Shown: positions 1 through 9,433 of the stretch, one piece after another | Numbering within the stretch: the first letter of the stretch is position 1 | Layout: each line of letters starts with the position of its first letter | NCBI GenBank assembly: GCA_021781795.1 | Contig: JAJXWA010000018.1 | Span: 1 to 51,739, forward strand | DNA: 51,739 bases | Reading direction: 5' to 3' | Source of the DNA: Acidobacteriota bacterium | GTDB lineage: Bacteria > Acidobacteriota > Terriglobia > Terriglobales > Acidobacteriaceae | Translations under genes and position numbers: made by a program | The notes under the pieces: model-generated | Told to the model about the DNA's origin: nothing | Seen by the model: the letters and a program-made list of their open reading frames with translations, nothing else | The model's database searches: none

Positions 1-193
1 TAGAGGGCGGAAAGGTGATTTGGTGCTGTGTTTTCCACGCATCGGCACTAGACAAGGTGAATACAATCAGTGGTAAGAAGAGCGCAGGCGTGCCGCGGGG
101 CAGGCAGATGCGGCCGGGGTGCCAGGCGCAGAGGCGAGAGCGGGGCCGCCGGCACAGGATGTGACGGCGGCGCGCGAGGGGCGAGGGCAGCAG

Positions 194-1366
194 ATGGCGA
201 TTGTGGAAACGGAAGTGGAAAAGCCGGCCGCGCAGGGGGCAGCGATGGAGATTACCGTAAGCCGACAGGATCTGGTGAGGGAACTGACTGCGACACAGAG
301 CGTGGTGGAGCGGAAGACGACGATTCCCATCCTGTCGAACTTCCTGCTCGAGGCCGATGGGGACCAGCTGACGATCACGGCGACGGATCTGGACCAGGCA
401 ATCCGGACGAGTGCAGCGGTGAAGGTGAAGAAGCCAGGCTCGTGCACGATTCCCGCGCGCAAGCTGTATGACTACGTGAAGCTGCTGCCCGAGGGCGAGG
501 TATCGATCAAGCTGCTGGAAAACCACTGGGTGCAGATCCGCAGCGGGCGCTCGAACACGAAGATGGTGGGGATGGCGCGGGCGAATTATCCGCAGGTGCC
601 GGAGTTTCCCGCGGTGACGGCGACGAGCATTCCGGTGGCGGCGCTGAAGACGCTGATTGCGCGGACAGTGTTTGCGATTTCAAACGAGGAGTCGCGGTAC
701 ACGCTAAACGGCGCGCTGCTGGTGCTGAAGGCGGAGTCGCTGGCGATGGTGGCGACGGACGGGCACCGGCTGTCGTTCGTAGAGAAGCCAGGCGTGGAGC
801 TGGAGGGCATCAGCGGGGAGAAGCGGGTGCTGATTCCGCGGAAGGCTTTGCTGGAGCTGCAGCAGTTGGTGGGGAACACGGACGCGGAGAAGGTGGACTT
901 TGCCGATGACGAGAACATGCTGTTCTTCCGCGTGGGGCACCGGACGCTGAGCACGCGGCGGCTGGTGGGGCAGTTCCCGAATTACGAGGCAGTGATGCCG
1001 CGGGACAACACGAAGTTTGCCGTGGTGCGGTCGAGCGAGCTGGCGGCGGCGATTCAGCGGGTGGCGCAGTTTGCCGATGAGCGGTCGGGCGCGGTGCGTC
1101 TGCGGCTGGAGGGCAACGAGCTGAAGATCAGCTCGCAGTCGACGGAGAGCGGCGAGAGCGAGGACACAATCGACACGCCGTACTCAGGCGACCCGATCAT
1201 GGTGGGCTTCAACTCGTCGTACATTCTGGAGTTTCTGAAGGCGCTTGGGAATGAAGGCGAAGTGCGGCTGGAGTTCAAGGACTCGCAGAGCGCGGGGCAG
1301 ATGCGGCCGGAGGATCCGGATGCGGAGTACCGGTCGCGGTATGTGTTGATGCCGATGCGCATCTGA
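194..1366 (+). CDS. dnaN: DNA polymerase III beta subunit (sliding clamp)
   Basis: This is the ring-shaped processivity clamp that tethers the replicative polymerase to DNA. The family N-terminus is clear (MEITVSRQDL followed by a TIPILSNFLLEA block, as in E. coli MKFTVEREHL...TLPILGNLLLQV), and the protein ends in the conserved YVLMPMRI that forms the partner-binding pocket. Two starts are possible. ATG 194 follows a GAGGG-type ribosome site and gives 390 aa with a short acidic extension. ATG 245 follows GGGGG and gives 373 aa, closer to the usual 366-380. I chose 194 because both sites look usable and the extension reads like coding sequence. The neighbour upstream is outside the window, so linkage to dnaA cannot be judged. 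Confidence 0.95.
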   Translation: MAIVETEVEKPAAQGAAMEITVSRQDLVRELTATQSVVERKTTIPILSNFLLEADGDQLTITATDLDQAIRTSAAVKVKKPGSCTIPARKLYDYVKLLPEGEVSIKLLENHWVQIRSGRSNTKMVGMARANYPQVPEFPAVTATSIPVAALKTLIARTVFAISNEESRYTLNGALLVLKAESLAMVATDGHRLSFVEKPGVELEGISGEKRVLIPRKALLELQQLVGNTDAEKVDFADDENMLFFRVGHRTLSTRRLVGQFPNYEAVMPRDNTKFAVVRSSELAAAIQRVAQFADERSGAVRLRLEGNELKISSQSTESGESEDTIDTPYSGDPIMVGFNSSYILEFLKALGNEGEVRLEFKDSQSAGQMRPEDPDAEYRSRYVLMPMRI

Positions 1367-1732
1367 CGCTGGGACGGCGTTTTGAGAGCTTCGCAGGCGC
1401 ATGCATGCGAGCGAGTGCTGCTCCTTCGAGCTTGGAGATGTCACGAGGAGTTGCGGCGATGTTCAAGCTAAACGACAGGGCATCTGATTCGCTGTGCGGG
1501 GCAGGTTTGCGCCCTCTTCTGAAGTGAAGAGGGTACGAGCGGCGGCGGGGCATGCCCCTGCCTGCGGTGGCTACATCTACCTCACGACCGGTGGCTGGGC
1601 CATCCGACCCATTTACAGAGGAATAATGAAAGCGAAGGTATCGGGCGGGACCGCGTCCTCGCGGCCGCTCACCTTTTGTAGTATTGCCTTCGGTCTGGAA
1701 GGTGGGAGCATGAAAGTCTGGAGGTCTGTGGG
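1367..1732. other. 366-bp gene-free gap with palindromes
   Basis: No convincing gene lies here. It holds three exact inverted repeats: a 12-bp palindrome CGCATGCATGCG (1398-1409), a hairpin CCCTCTTC-TGAAGT-GAAGAGGG (1512-1533), and a 12-bp palindrome GGGGCATGCCCC (1547-1558). The hairpin has no T-run after it, so it is not a classical intrinsic terminator. A GGAGG motif about 8 bases before ATG 1733 is the ribosome site of the next gene. Confidence 0.6.
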
Positions 1733-2767
1733 ATGATGCGGAAATCGCGCTGGCTGGAGCGGCTGATGCATGCCGACAAGGAACGGGCGGAGCGTCGGGC
1801 GACGGAGGACTTTGCCGCCTACTGGTGGGATGGGTCGGCGGTGCGGGAAAACGCGGTGCGGGACGTGAGCTCGACGGGCGTGTTTGTGTACATGAGCGAT
1901 CCCTGGCCGATGGGCAAGACGGTATGGATGATGTTGCAGCGGCGCGGGCCGCTGGAACTGATGCCCGAACGGCGGATGACGGCGCAAACGAAAGTGATGC
2001 GGCCACTGGCGGATGGGGCGGGCTGCATGTTTGTGTCGGCGGGGCGACCTGAAGAGCGGGTGTGGGAAGAACTGGTGGAGCACGCTGCCGCGGTGACCGG
2101 CGTGCCAGATATGGCAGGGTACGTGAAGACGATGGCGGCGGTTGCGTTCCTGCGTAAGGTGTGTCCGGATCGAGCGGTAGTGGAGTTGCTACGTGATCAG
2201 ATCAGCAGCCTGCGGTTGAAGCGAGCGATTGAAATCCTGCGCGCCGCTGCGGATCAGGTGCAGGCTGAGGCGGAGAGCAGAGACCTGCGCGTGCCGGGGA
2301 GTCTGGTATTGCGAATCATCGACGCAGGCACGAATCGGGAGGATTGGCGTGTGGGCGCGCGATGGAGCACGCTTCTGGCGCGCGGCTGCACGGCGGATGG
2401 CAGGCACGAGTCGATTGAGCCGGTGATCAGGGCGATGAGTGGGCTGACGGACGGATCGCTCGCCATTCTTGCGGATGCAAGCGAGCGGGCGCGGCAGGGC
2501 GAGATGAAGCCAGGTCCGGCGTGTGGCGCTCCGGTGATCACCACGCTGGGAGCGCTGATGGAACTGGCTGGGATGCGCGAGACGCAGGCGCAACAGGCAG
2601 TGCAGCAATTGGCGGACCTTGAGCTACTGGAGCCGGGCGAGAGAGCGATGGTCTTCGACCAGAATGCGCGGGTGGACGTGACACCAAGTGCCCTGGGGCT
2701 GTGGACGCATGCGGCATCGAGCCGGCACCGGGGAACGGCCGAGGAGTTTTACCGGCAGACTGCGTGA
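1733..2767 (+). CDS. PilZ-like domain protein of unknown function
   Basis: This is a 344-aa soluble protein. Residues about 25-110 look like a PilZ-type beta-barrel: charged residues, then RDVSSTGVFVYMSDPWPMGKTVWMML, which matches the family pattern of an Arg-rich entry followed by D/N-x-S-x-x-G. Many PilZ domains bind cyclic di-GMP, but the double-Arg RxxxR motif is not clean here, so ligand binding is uncertain. The remainder (130-344) is helical, and the 265-320 stretch (GALMELAGMRETQAQQAVQQLADLELLEPGE) could form a winged-helix fold. GGAGG lies 8 bases before ATG 1733. The protein stands alone between dnaN and the glycosidase. Confidence 0.6.
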   Translation: MMRKSRWLERLMHADKERAERRATEDFAAYWWDGSAVRENAVRDVSSTGVFVYMSDPWPMGKTVWMMLQRRGPLELMPERRMTAQTKVMRPLADGAGCMFVSAGRPEERVWEELVEHAAAVTGVPDMAGYVKTMAAVAFLRKVCPDRAVVELLRDQISSLRLKRAIEILRAAADQVQAEAESRDLRVPGSLVLRIIDAGTNREDWRVGARWSTLLARGCTADGRHESIEPVIRAMSGLTDGSLAILADASERARQGEMKPGPACGAPVITTLGALMELAGMRETQAQQAVQQLADLELLEPGERAMVFDQNARVDVTPSALGLWTHAASSRHRGTAEEFYRQTA

Positions 2768-2875
2768 GAGCGGAGTGACAGAAGCCTGTGCGCCGGGACG
2801 GACGACTGGCGTGTGCTTTGGGGAGCGCCGATCGAGCGTGCAGGGATGTCTTCTCTTCAGATGTCCACAAATCAT

Positions 2876-2905
2876 TTGACCCACGCTGTGAGCGGCAACT
2901 ATGGT
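2876..2905 (+). promoter_or_regulatory. Candidate sigma70-type promoter of the GH127 gene
   Basis: TTGACC (2876-2881) is separated by 18 bases from TATGGT (2900-2905), which predicts a transcript start near 2912. This argues that the GH127 gene starts at ATG 2931 and not at ATG 2901, which lies inside the -10 box. Confidence 0.45.
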
Positions 2906-2930
2906 TGCGCAGAGCGCAGGAGTGGATTGG

Positions 2931-5381
2931 ATGACACTATCGAGACGGGAGTTTCTTCGCAGCACGACGTATGCCGGTGCTGCGCTTGCTGCGAGCAAAC
3001 ACGCTCTTCCGCTGGACGCGGTGCTGCCGCAACCAGCGGCCAAGCTGGAAGACTACGCGACCGGGATGCGGATGGCTGCGACACCGGCGACGGCGTATCG
3101 CGCGTACCGCTCGAAGGCAGTGAGTGATCCCAACCTGAGCACCTGGGTGCAGGTCGATCTTGGGAAGTCTGTCGCCATAGATGCGGTGCGGCTCTTTCCT
3201 GCGTCGGAGCGGATGGTTCCGGGACGTGACCAGTATTACGCGGGAGAAGGCTTTCCGCTGCGGTTTGCGATTCAGATTGCGGAAGACGAGACCTTCACGA
3301 ATCCGGCGATAATTGCGAAGTTTGTGGATGCGGATTTTCCCGAACCTACGGACAACATCACGCAGTATGAAGCGAATGGAGCGCGCGGGCGCTATGTGCG
3401 GGTGACGGCGACGCAGCTGCGGCCGGTGAAGATGGCTCCCGCACAGAACACTCCGGGAAGCACGATGCCGGTGGACAGCCCGGACTATACGTTCACACTG
3501 GCGAAGATTGCGGTGCTGGCAGGCGGCAAAGATGTGGCGGTGGGTTGCATGGTGCAGGTAGACCCAGAGCATGGAAATGCCGAACTTGCGCAACAACTCA
3601 CGCGGCCTTATCGGCAGGACGGTGAGGAGATCCGGCGGGACAATCCGGATGCCGTGACGCCTGCGGCGAGCTGGACGCCGCCGCAGCTACGCGCGCAGAC
3701 ACCGAAGTCCGGCGTGAGGCTGGATGGAGGGATTTTCCAGACAGCGATGGAGAACAACATCGCGTATCTGCTGAACTCGTTTACGACGGACGAACTGCTG
3801 CGGCAGTTCTATGAGCGCACAGGCAGGGTTACGAACTTCCATCCAGTGGGTTCACAGAAGTTCTGGGAAGAGGATCTGGCAGGATCGAATGCAGGACGGT
3901 TTCTGATGGGCGCGGGCAACACGCTGCGCTGGATGGAAGACGCGGAGCTGCAGCGGAGATTGAACGCGGTGGTGGATGGGATTGAGGAGTGCCGCCAGCC
4001 GAATGGCTACATCATGGCGTATCCGGAGGACACGATTTTCTACTCGGAGCGCGCGGCATATACGCGGGCCTGGCTGACGCATGGACTGCTCGAAGCCGCC
4101 TATGCGGGCAATCCCAAGGCGCTGGGTCTGTTGCGCGGCTACTACGACTGGTTTAATGTGCAGACGTTTCTGCCGGAGATGCTGCGCGGTGCGATCCAGG
4201 GCGGACAGGGGATGGTGGCCAACACGCGCGTGGCGCGGAGCCCGCTGGGCAAACCGCTGGATGGGCAGGTGATTCAGCAGTACTACCAGGAAGACGCATG
4301 GCTGCAGGGATTGGCGCGGCGGGAGCGGGAGCAGATCTGGCAGTATCCCTACGACCGGCCGCACTGCTATCTGCTGACGAACCTGGAAGCGTATCTGGAT
4401 CTGTATCTGCTGACTGGGCAGACGCTCTACCACGATGCCGTGCTGGGCGCGTGGGAGTTGTATCGCGCGCACTGGGAGCAGGCGGGCGGGAGCATCAGCA
4501 TTATTGAATTTGAGAAGGATCCGCCGGATAGTGAGTATCTGCGGCAGAAGCTCGGCGAGCTGTGCGGGAGCAGCTTCTGGGTCTTTCTGAGCCAGCGCTT
4601 CCAGATGCTGCAGCCGGAGGATGAGCGGTTTGCGACGGAGATTGAGAAATCGATCTACAACGTGGCGCTGGCGAACCAGGACAGCGGGAAAGGGCTGCGG
4701 TATCACACGATTCTTGAGGGAAAGAAAGAGAAATCGACGCACATCAACACATGCTGCGAGGGACAGGGAACGCGGTTGATTGGATCGCTGCCGGAGCATA
4801 TTTATTCCGTGGCGGCGGATGGGATCTATGTGAATCTCTATGAGCCGTCGCGGATTGAGTGGCAGCAAGCTGGGCATTTGCTGGAGCTGGCGCAGAAGAC
4901 GGGCTTTCCGTTTGACAACGCGGTGCGCTGCACGCTGAAGACGAGCGGTGTGGTGCGGTCGACGATTCGTGTGCGCGTGCCGTCGTGGTCGGCGGGCGCG
5001 ATGGAGGTCGTGGTGAACGGGCAGAACGCAGGGACGGGCCAGCCAGGGACGTTCGTCGCGATCGACCGGGAGTGGAAGACAGGCAACACGATTGAATTCG
5101 TGCTGCGACCTGCGATGCGCGTGACCCGGTACAGCGGCGAGGATCAGATCGCGGGGAAAGAACGGTACTCCATTGAGTATGGGCCGCTGCTGATGGCGGT
5201 GGCGGGTGCGGCGCAGGCCCATTTTGCAGGGGCGAGTGATTCTGCGCGGTTCGCCGAGCAGCTTGTACCTGTGGAGGGCGCGCCACTGCATTTCTCGATT
5301 CGCGGGCAGAGCGGGCTGACACTGATGCCTTACTGGCAGATTGCGGAAGAGCAGTTCACCTGCTTCCCGACGATGGGGTGA
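2931..5381 (+). CDS. Tat-exported GH127-family (DUF1680) glycosidase with discoidin-like N-terminal domain
   Basis: Likely a beta-L-arabinofuranosidase-type glycoside hydrolase acting on plant or microbial glycans outside the cytoplasm. The N-terminus carries a twin-arginine signal (SRREFLRST followed by an Ala-rich hydrophobic stretch). Residues about 45-200 resemble an F5/8-type carbohydrate-binding sandwich (WVQVDLGKSVAIDAVRLFP, then GRYVRVTATQL). The DUF1680 catalytic region follows from about 250. Its hallmark adjacent cysteines appear in HINTCCEGQGTRLIGSLPEHIYS; in characterised GH127 enzymes these help bind a metal beside the nucleophile. Length is 816 aa. ATG 2931 has GGAG about 10 bases upstream and fits the candidate promoter at 2876-2905. 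The exact sugar specificity cannot be read from sequence. Confidence 0.85.
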   Translation: MTLSRREFLRSTTYAGAALAASKHALPLDAVLPQPAAKLEDYATGMRMAATPATAYRAYRSKAVSDPNLSTWVQVDLGKSVAIDAVRLFPASERMVPGRDQYYAGEGFPLRFAIQIAEDETFTNPAIIAKFVDADFPEPTDNITQYEANGARGRYVRVTATQLRPVKMAPAQNTPGSTMPVDSPDYTFTLAKIAVLAGGKDVAVGCMVQVDPEHGNAELAQQLTRPYRQDGEEIRRDNPDAVTPAASWTPPQLRAQTPKSGVRLDGGIFQTAMENNIAYLLNSFTTDELLRQFYERTGRVTNFHPVGSQKFWEEDLAGSNAGRFLMGAGNTLRWMEDAELQRRLNAVVDGIEECRQPNGYIMAYPEDTIFYSERAAYTRAWLTHGLLEAAYAGNPKALGLLRGYYDWFNVQTFLPEMLRGAIQGGQGMVANTRVARSPLGKPLDGQVIQQYYQEDAWLQGLARREREQIWQYPYDRPHCYLLTNLEAYLDLYLLTGQTLYHDAVLGAWELYRAHWEQAGGSISIIEFEKDPPDSEYLRQKLGELCGSSFWVFLSQRFQMLQPEDERFATEIEKSIYNVALANQDSGKGLRYHTILEGKKEKSTHINTCCEGQGTRLIGSLPEHIYSVAADGIYVNLYEPSRIEWQQAGHLLELAQKTGFPFDNAVRCTLKTSGVVRSTIRVRVPSWSAGAMEVVVNGQNAGTGQPGTFVAIDREWKTGNTIEFVLRPAMRVTRYSGEDQIAGKERYSIEYGPLLMAVAGAAQAHFAGASDSARFAEQLVPVEGAPLHFSIRGQSGLTLMPYWQIAEEQFTCFPTMG

Positions 5382-5410
5382 GTGGATGCGGCAGGTAGAC
5401 AGTTGGTTTT

Positions 5411-5444
5411 GGCTCCCAGGTCTCGAATGTGAAACCCGGGAGCC
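5411..5444. terminator. Hairpin between convergent genes
   Basis: GGCTCCC (5411-5417) and GGGAGCC (5438-5444) form a 7-bp stem in the 95-bp gap between the converging GH127 and beta-helix genes. There is no clear U-tract on either strand, so termination is inferred from position and stem only. Confidence 0.4.
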
Positions 5445-5476
5445 GGTTGTGCGGACAATCCAGGGAGAGTGCAGCG

Positions 5477-6787
5477 CTACTGCTGGCTGATGGGTGAGCC
5501 GTTGGGGACGGCGGGCTGGCTGAGGGCCGGGTCCACGAGGACATTGTTGCCCATGGGGCTGGAGCAGCCGCTGCCACCGGGACCCATGTCGCATCCCCAC
5601 CAATTGTTGGTTGCATCCACGTTGCCCGCGATGCCGAGGTTGGCGACGCCTGTCGCGTTGCTGTTGAGGTTGTTCCAGTGAACCTCGACTGTGCCGGCGG
5701 TCTTGATGGCGACATCGACGGATTCATTCTTGATGACGTTCTTGCTGATGACCATGCCGGTGACAGCGGGTGGGCCAGCGACGTTGGCGTAGATGTTGAT
5801 GCCGGTGGGGCCGGGCGTGGCTGCATCCGCATCGTCTGCGCCGTTGCCAGCGATGTAGTTGCCGGTGATGGTGTTGTTGCTCATGTTTTCAAAGGGTGAG
5901 TGTGCGTGCATGGCGATGCCTGGGAGGCCATTGCCGATGACGATGTTGCCGGAGATGGTGTTGTCTGATACGCGTGCTCCGGGGAGGAAGCCGAACATGC
6001 CGATGCCTGCGCCGCCGCCTGCGGTGCCGTTGCCGATGGAGCGGTTGCCCATGACGGTATTGGAATAGACACCGAAGGGTGCGCCGGGCTGATAGGCGGG
6101 CGCGCGGGGATGCGAAGGCATGGTGATGCCACAGTCGTAGATGTTGTTTTTGACGAGGTTGTTGACGATCCAGTTGTCGTGGGTGGGACCGGTTTCATCA
6201 CTGATGAGCATGCCGCCGGAGTTGCCTTCGTCGTCATTCCGCGCAATGAGAGAGTGGTCGACGCCGCTGAGGTGGATGCCTTCTCCGCAGTCGAGCCCTT
6301 CAGCAGTTTCAAAGGCAGGCAGGCCGGGGCATGTGGTGGTGGTGTAGTTGAGGCTCTGATCGTTGTGGGTGATGATGTTGCCCACGATGGAGACCATCGA
6401 GGCGTTGGTGATGAGGATGCCTTCAAAGTTGGCGTTGCGGATGGTGAAGCCTGAGACGGTGACGCTGGCCAGGCCGGCGTGATCGAGGCCATCAATATAG
6501 ATGCCATTGGCCATGCCGGTTGCATCGATGATGGTGTTGGCGGGGTTCTTTCCGATGAGGGAAAGGGACTTGCCGATGACGACATCTTCAGCATAGATAC
6601 CCTGGTAGACCTGGATGGTGTCTCCGGGTGCGGCTGCGGCGACGGCGGCGTTGATGGTGGCGTAGCACGCGCTTCCTCCGCTGCCGACGCAGAGGGTGGC
6701 GGCTGCGGTGGGAAGTGTGAGTGCGGCGCACAGGAAACACGAGGCGATGAGCGCACCAAGGCGACTAGAGATGGAACTGTGATTCAT
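5477..6787 (-). CDS. Secreted right-handed parallel beta-helix protein
   Basis: A 436-aa exported protein. It has a signal peptide (hydrophobic run LGALIASCFLCAALTLPTAAA, cleavage near residue 30) followed by an opening typical of NosD/pectate-lyase-like helices: YATINAAVAAAAPGDTIQVYQGIYAEDVVIGKSLSLIGKNPANTIIDATG. Many turns of the form xIxxNxxxxN follow (SDNTISGNIVIGNG, SNNTITGNYIAGNGADD, SKNVIKNE). Cysteines near both ends (CVGSGGSAC, WGCDMGPGGSGCSS) may cap the helix. The fold is well supported; the substrate, if any, is unknown, and many such proteins bind or cleave polysaccharides. GGAGG lies 8 bases before the start. Confidence 0.8.
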   Translation of the reverse strand: MNHSSISSRLGALIASCFLCAALTLPTAAATLCVGSGGSACYATINAAVAAAAPGDTIQVYQGIYAEDVVIGKSLSLIGKNPANTIIDATGMANGIYIDGLDHAGLASVTVSGFTIRNANFEGILITNASMVSIVGNIITHNDQSLNYTTTTCPGLPAFETAEGLDCGEGIHLSGVDHSLIARNDDEGNSGGMLISDETGPTHDNWIVNNLVKNNIYDCGITMPSHPRAPAYQPGAPFGVYSNTVMGNRSIGNGTAGGGAGIGMFGFLPGARVSDNTISGNIVIGNGLPGIAMHAHSPFENMSNNTITGNYIAGNGADDADAATPGPTGINIYANVAGPPAVTGMVISKNVIKNESVDVAIKTAGTVEVHWNNLNSNATGVANLGIAGNVDATNNWWGCDMGPGGSGCSSPMGNNVLVDPALSQPAVPNGSPISQQ

Positions 6788-6975
6788 GAGAAGAACCTCC
6801 TTGCCGGGGCAGTGCGGTGGCCTCTGGCGGGGATACCAGAGCGCGGCATCGACAGCTATCGATGCTCAGTGTTCACCGGGGGAATTGGGGGCACTTAGTC
6901 CAGCGCGCTCCAAGGTACAGCAAGAGGATGCGCGTGGCAATGGAATTCGTTGGGGGCAGGATTCGAGCGGCGCGA

Positions 6976-9126
6976 TCAGTCCGCAGGCTGAGGCAGAGGC
7001 CGGGTGAAGCTGACGAGCGCGGAGCCCAGGTAGAAGACTGCAGCTACGATGAGCAGCGCTTTCATCCCGAAGAGGAAGGAGAGGTTTTGCGCGAGGCCGC
7101 CGGCGACGGAGCCGAGCATGTTGGCGCCGAAGGCGCTGCTGCTGCCGAGGCTACGCTGGAAGCTGGAGGTGAAGATGATTCCCGCGAAGAAGATGGGAAT
7201 GCAGCAGGCGATGCAGAGCAGCGTGCCGACGAGGACGCCGGAGCCGGGCAGACGGTTCCACGGGATGGCGTAGTCGATGGGCAGGGCGATACAGAGAGCG
7301 ATGTAGTAGGGCGTGAGCGAGGCGGGCTTGAGCCAGGTGACGAAGAAGTTGGCGAAGAGCAGGACGGTGAGAATGCCAGAGAGCGCGATGCAGTTCACGA
7401 TCCAGGTGGTGCCGAAGTAGAGGGCGAGGCGGCTGACAAGGTGCGTCTCCATGATGAGGAAGCCTGCGCCTAGGAGGAAGAAGATCCATGTGCTGCTGCG
7501 GCGGGGCTCAAAGAACGGGCCAACCATGTACAGGACGAGCAGGAGGATGAGAGCGGAGACGGAGAAGTAAGTGCGCGGGATGGAGTGGCCAAAGTGGTAG
7601 ACGTAAGGCCAATCGTCGGTGGTGGGCGCGGGCGGCGCGGCGGGATGGAGTTCAAAGATGGGTGGATGCGCAGCGAGGAAGGCAGACTGCGCGGGCTGGG
7701 CAGCGCGTTGCCAGAGCGCGGGCGAGTTGGATTCGATGAAGACGGAGGCGTTGAGCAGGTCTCCGGTGACGGGCACGTAGTAGGTGACGGGACTGTGCGC
7801 GAAGATGCCGTCGAGCATGGAGTAGAAGCGCTGTCCCATCCAAGTCCACGGCGCGCGGACCTCGAACTTGAGGACGAGGATGCCGCCGGGGGCGAGCAGG
7901 CGCTGAGCCTCGCGAAAGGACTGCTCGGTGTAGACGTAGTTGTCGACGCGGACGTTGCTGTAGCCGGAGAACTCGGTGTGGGAGTCGAGGAGGCCGAAGA
8001 GGATGACGTCGTACTGCTGCGTGCAGCCGCGCATGTAGTTGCGGGCGTCGTTGTTGATGAGGCGAACCCTGGGTGAAGCGTAAGGCTGGTCGGGATGGAG
8101 ACGCCTGCCGAGGCTGGCGATGAGGGGGTCGATCTCGACGGCATCGACGTGGGCGGCGCCATGACGCAGAGCGGCGGCAACGTCATTGCCTGCGCCGGAG
8201 CCGACGACAAGGACGTTGTTGACGTTCTGCGCAAACTGGAAGGGGCTGTCGTAGGAGCTTTGCTGGTAGGTGGCGGCGAAGGCGGGGTGCGCTTGCAGGT
8301 AGGCGGGGGTGACATTTGCGATGGACATGTACCCCTCGTTGTTGACGTTGATCTGGTAGTTCTGGTCGGGGAGCGTTCTGACGGAGAGCTTCTGGTAGGG
8401 CGACCAGTAGACGGCTTCTTTGGTTTGCGGGATGAGGGCGACGACGACCACCGCGAGCAGGGCGCAGGCGATAAGGGCGGAGCGCAGAGTGACCGGCTGA
8501 GAAAGCAGAATGAGCGCGAAGGCGACGGCGAACCACCACGCGGGCGAGAGCCAGAGGAGCGCCATGCCGGCGAGCAGCCAGATGCCGACGAGGCTGCCGA
8601 AGAGATTGATGGAGTAGGCCGAGACGGTGTTGGTGGAGGCTTCGAGGTAATGGCCCACCCAGCGACCGAGAGGGATCATGGTGACGGCGAGCAGTACGAG
8701 GAAGACGAGGACGACAAGGAGAGCGAGCGCAAAGACGGAGTAGAAGGCGCCGCCGTTGAGCGTGAGCTTCTGGCTCCAGAGCGCGGCGTCTGAACTGAAG
8801 GAGAGGATGGACGAGAGGGCGCGCATGGCGAGGCGCCAGTTATCAAAGGGCAGATTGACGAGCGCGACGAGCGCGGTGGCGGAGAGGAGAGACGGCATGA
8901 GGCTGCCGCGCTTATTGGCTGTGAAGCAGCCGATGCCGAAGCCGAGGAAACAGACGATGAGCGAGAGGTTCTGGAAGAAAGCGAAGATCTTGACTTCGGT
9001 GCCGAGCCAGCGGATGAGGACGATCTCGAGATACAGCGCGGCAGTGCTGACGAGAAAGAGACGCCACGAAGAGGGTGGGCTGATGCGCGCAGTGGCGGAG
9101 GGTTCCGGCGCAGTCCGTGTCGCCAT
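6976..9126 (-). CDS. Multi-pass membrane spermidine-synthase-like protein
   Basis: A protein of about 716 aa. An N-terminal membrane block (about residues 20-230) is followed by a soluble Rossmann methyltransferase/aminopropyltransferase domain and then a C-terminal membrane block (about 500-705). The Rossmann core is clear: NVLVVGSGAGNDVAAALRHGAAHVDAVEIDP, then DARNYM and YDVILFGLLDSHTEFSG. This architecture is known as fused membrane spermidine synthase-like proteins, whose reaction is mostly unproven. No S-adenosylmethionine decarboxylase is nearby, so polyamine synthesis is only one possibility. I prefer ATG 9126 (AAAGGATG about 8 bases upstream) over ATG 9135, which abuts the same motif too closely. 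Confidence 0.8.
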   Translation of the reverse strand: MATRTAPEPSATARISPPSSWRLFLVSTAALYLEIVLIRWLGTEVKIFAFFQNLSLIVCFLGFGIGCFTANKRGSLMPSLLSATALVALVNLPFDNWRLAMRALSSILSFSSDAALWSQKLTLNGGAFYSVFALALLVVLVFLVLLAVTMIPLGRWVGHYLEASTNTVSAYSINLFGSLVGIWLLAGMALLWLSPAWWFAVAFALILLSQPVTLRSALIACALLAVVVVALIPQTKEAVYWSPYQKLSVRTLPDQNYQINVNNEGYMSIANVTPAYLQAHPAFAATYQQSSYDSPFQFAQNVNNVLVVGSGAGNDVAAALRHGAAHVDAVEIDPLIASLGRRLHPDQPYASPRVRLINNDARNYMRGCTQQYDVILFGLLDSHTEFSGYSNVRVDNYVYTEQSFREAQRLLAPGGILVLKFEVRAPWTWMGQRFYSMLDGIFAHSPVTYYVPVTGDLLNASVFIESNSPALWQRAAQPAQSAFLAAHPPIFELHPAAPPAPTTDDWPYVYHFGHSIPRTYFSVSALILLLVLYMVGPFFEPRRSSTWIFFLLGAGFLIMETHLVSRLALYFGTTWIVNCIALSGILTVLLFANFFVTWLKPASLTPYYIALCIALPIDYAIPWNRLPGSGVLVGTLLCIACCIPIFFAGIIFTSSFQRSLGSSSAFGANMLGSVAGGLAQNLSFLFGMKALLIVAAVFYLGSALVSFTRPLPQPAD

Positions 9127-9433
9127 GGTGTTCATCCTTTGGGGCTGCTGTTCGACGGCTTGATGTTGGGCAGATGCGTGCCGCTGGGGGCGGGCTCCGA
9201 CGGGCGAATTGCAAGGCGCAGCAAGGCTGTCGGAGGTTTCCCTCGCTGCATTGTCCGCATTTGCTTTCTAAAGGGTCAAGGTGACTTTAGTGGACCGGCG
9301 GGTGGGCGACACTTTGTGGTTATTGCCGGATGTGGGCCGCGGGTGCGGAATGCCTCCGTGCGGAGGATGGGGCGGCGCGGCATCTCGAGCCTCAGAGCGA
9401 GGCCGGAGATGCCGCGGCAGGCGGGTGTGCGGG
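9127..9433. other. 307-bp gap: upstream region of the membrane spermidine-synthase-like gene
   Basis: No gene seen. It contains the large hairpin at 9376-9416 next to the amidohydrolase stop, and a compact inverted repeat at 9268-9290 (CTAAA-GG-GTCA, loop AGG, TGAC-TTTAG) in an AT-richer patch. The smaller repeat could be an operator or part of the promoter of the minus-strand gene at 6976-9126. I could not pick a convincing -35/-10 pair. Confidence 0.5.
9376..9416 (-). terminator. Strong two-tier hairpin after the amidohydrolase
   Basis: An 11-bp outer stem (CGCGGCATCTC at 9376-9386 with GAGATGCCGCG at 9406-9416) encloses an inner stem GCCTC/GAGGC (9389-9393, 9399-9403) with a 5-base loop. 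It starts 17 bases after the stop codon of the minus-strand amidohydrolase. No T-run follows, so it may terminate weakly or protect the 3' end of the transcript. Confidence 0.5.

Noticed and set aside
31..39. TTTTCCACG as a DnaA box near dnaN
   Set aside because: Two mismatches to TTATCCACA and no cluster of further boxes; an origin cannot be claimed.
1494..1736. 80-codon GTG-start frame whose stop overlaps the PilZ-like start
   Set aside because: It runs through three palindromes, has no homology signals and no ribosome site.
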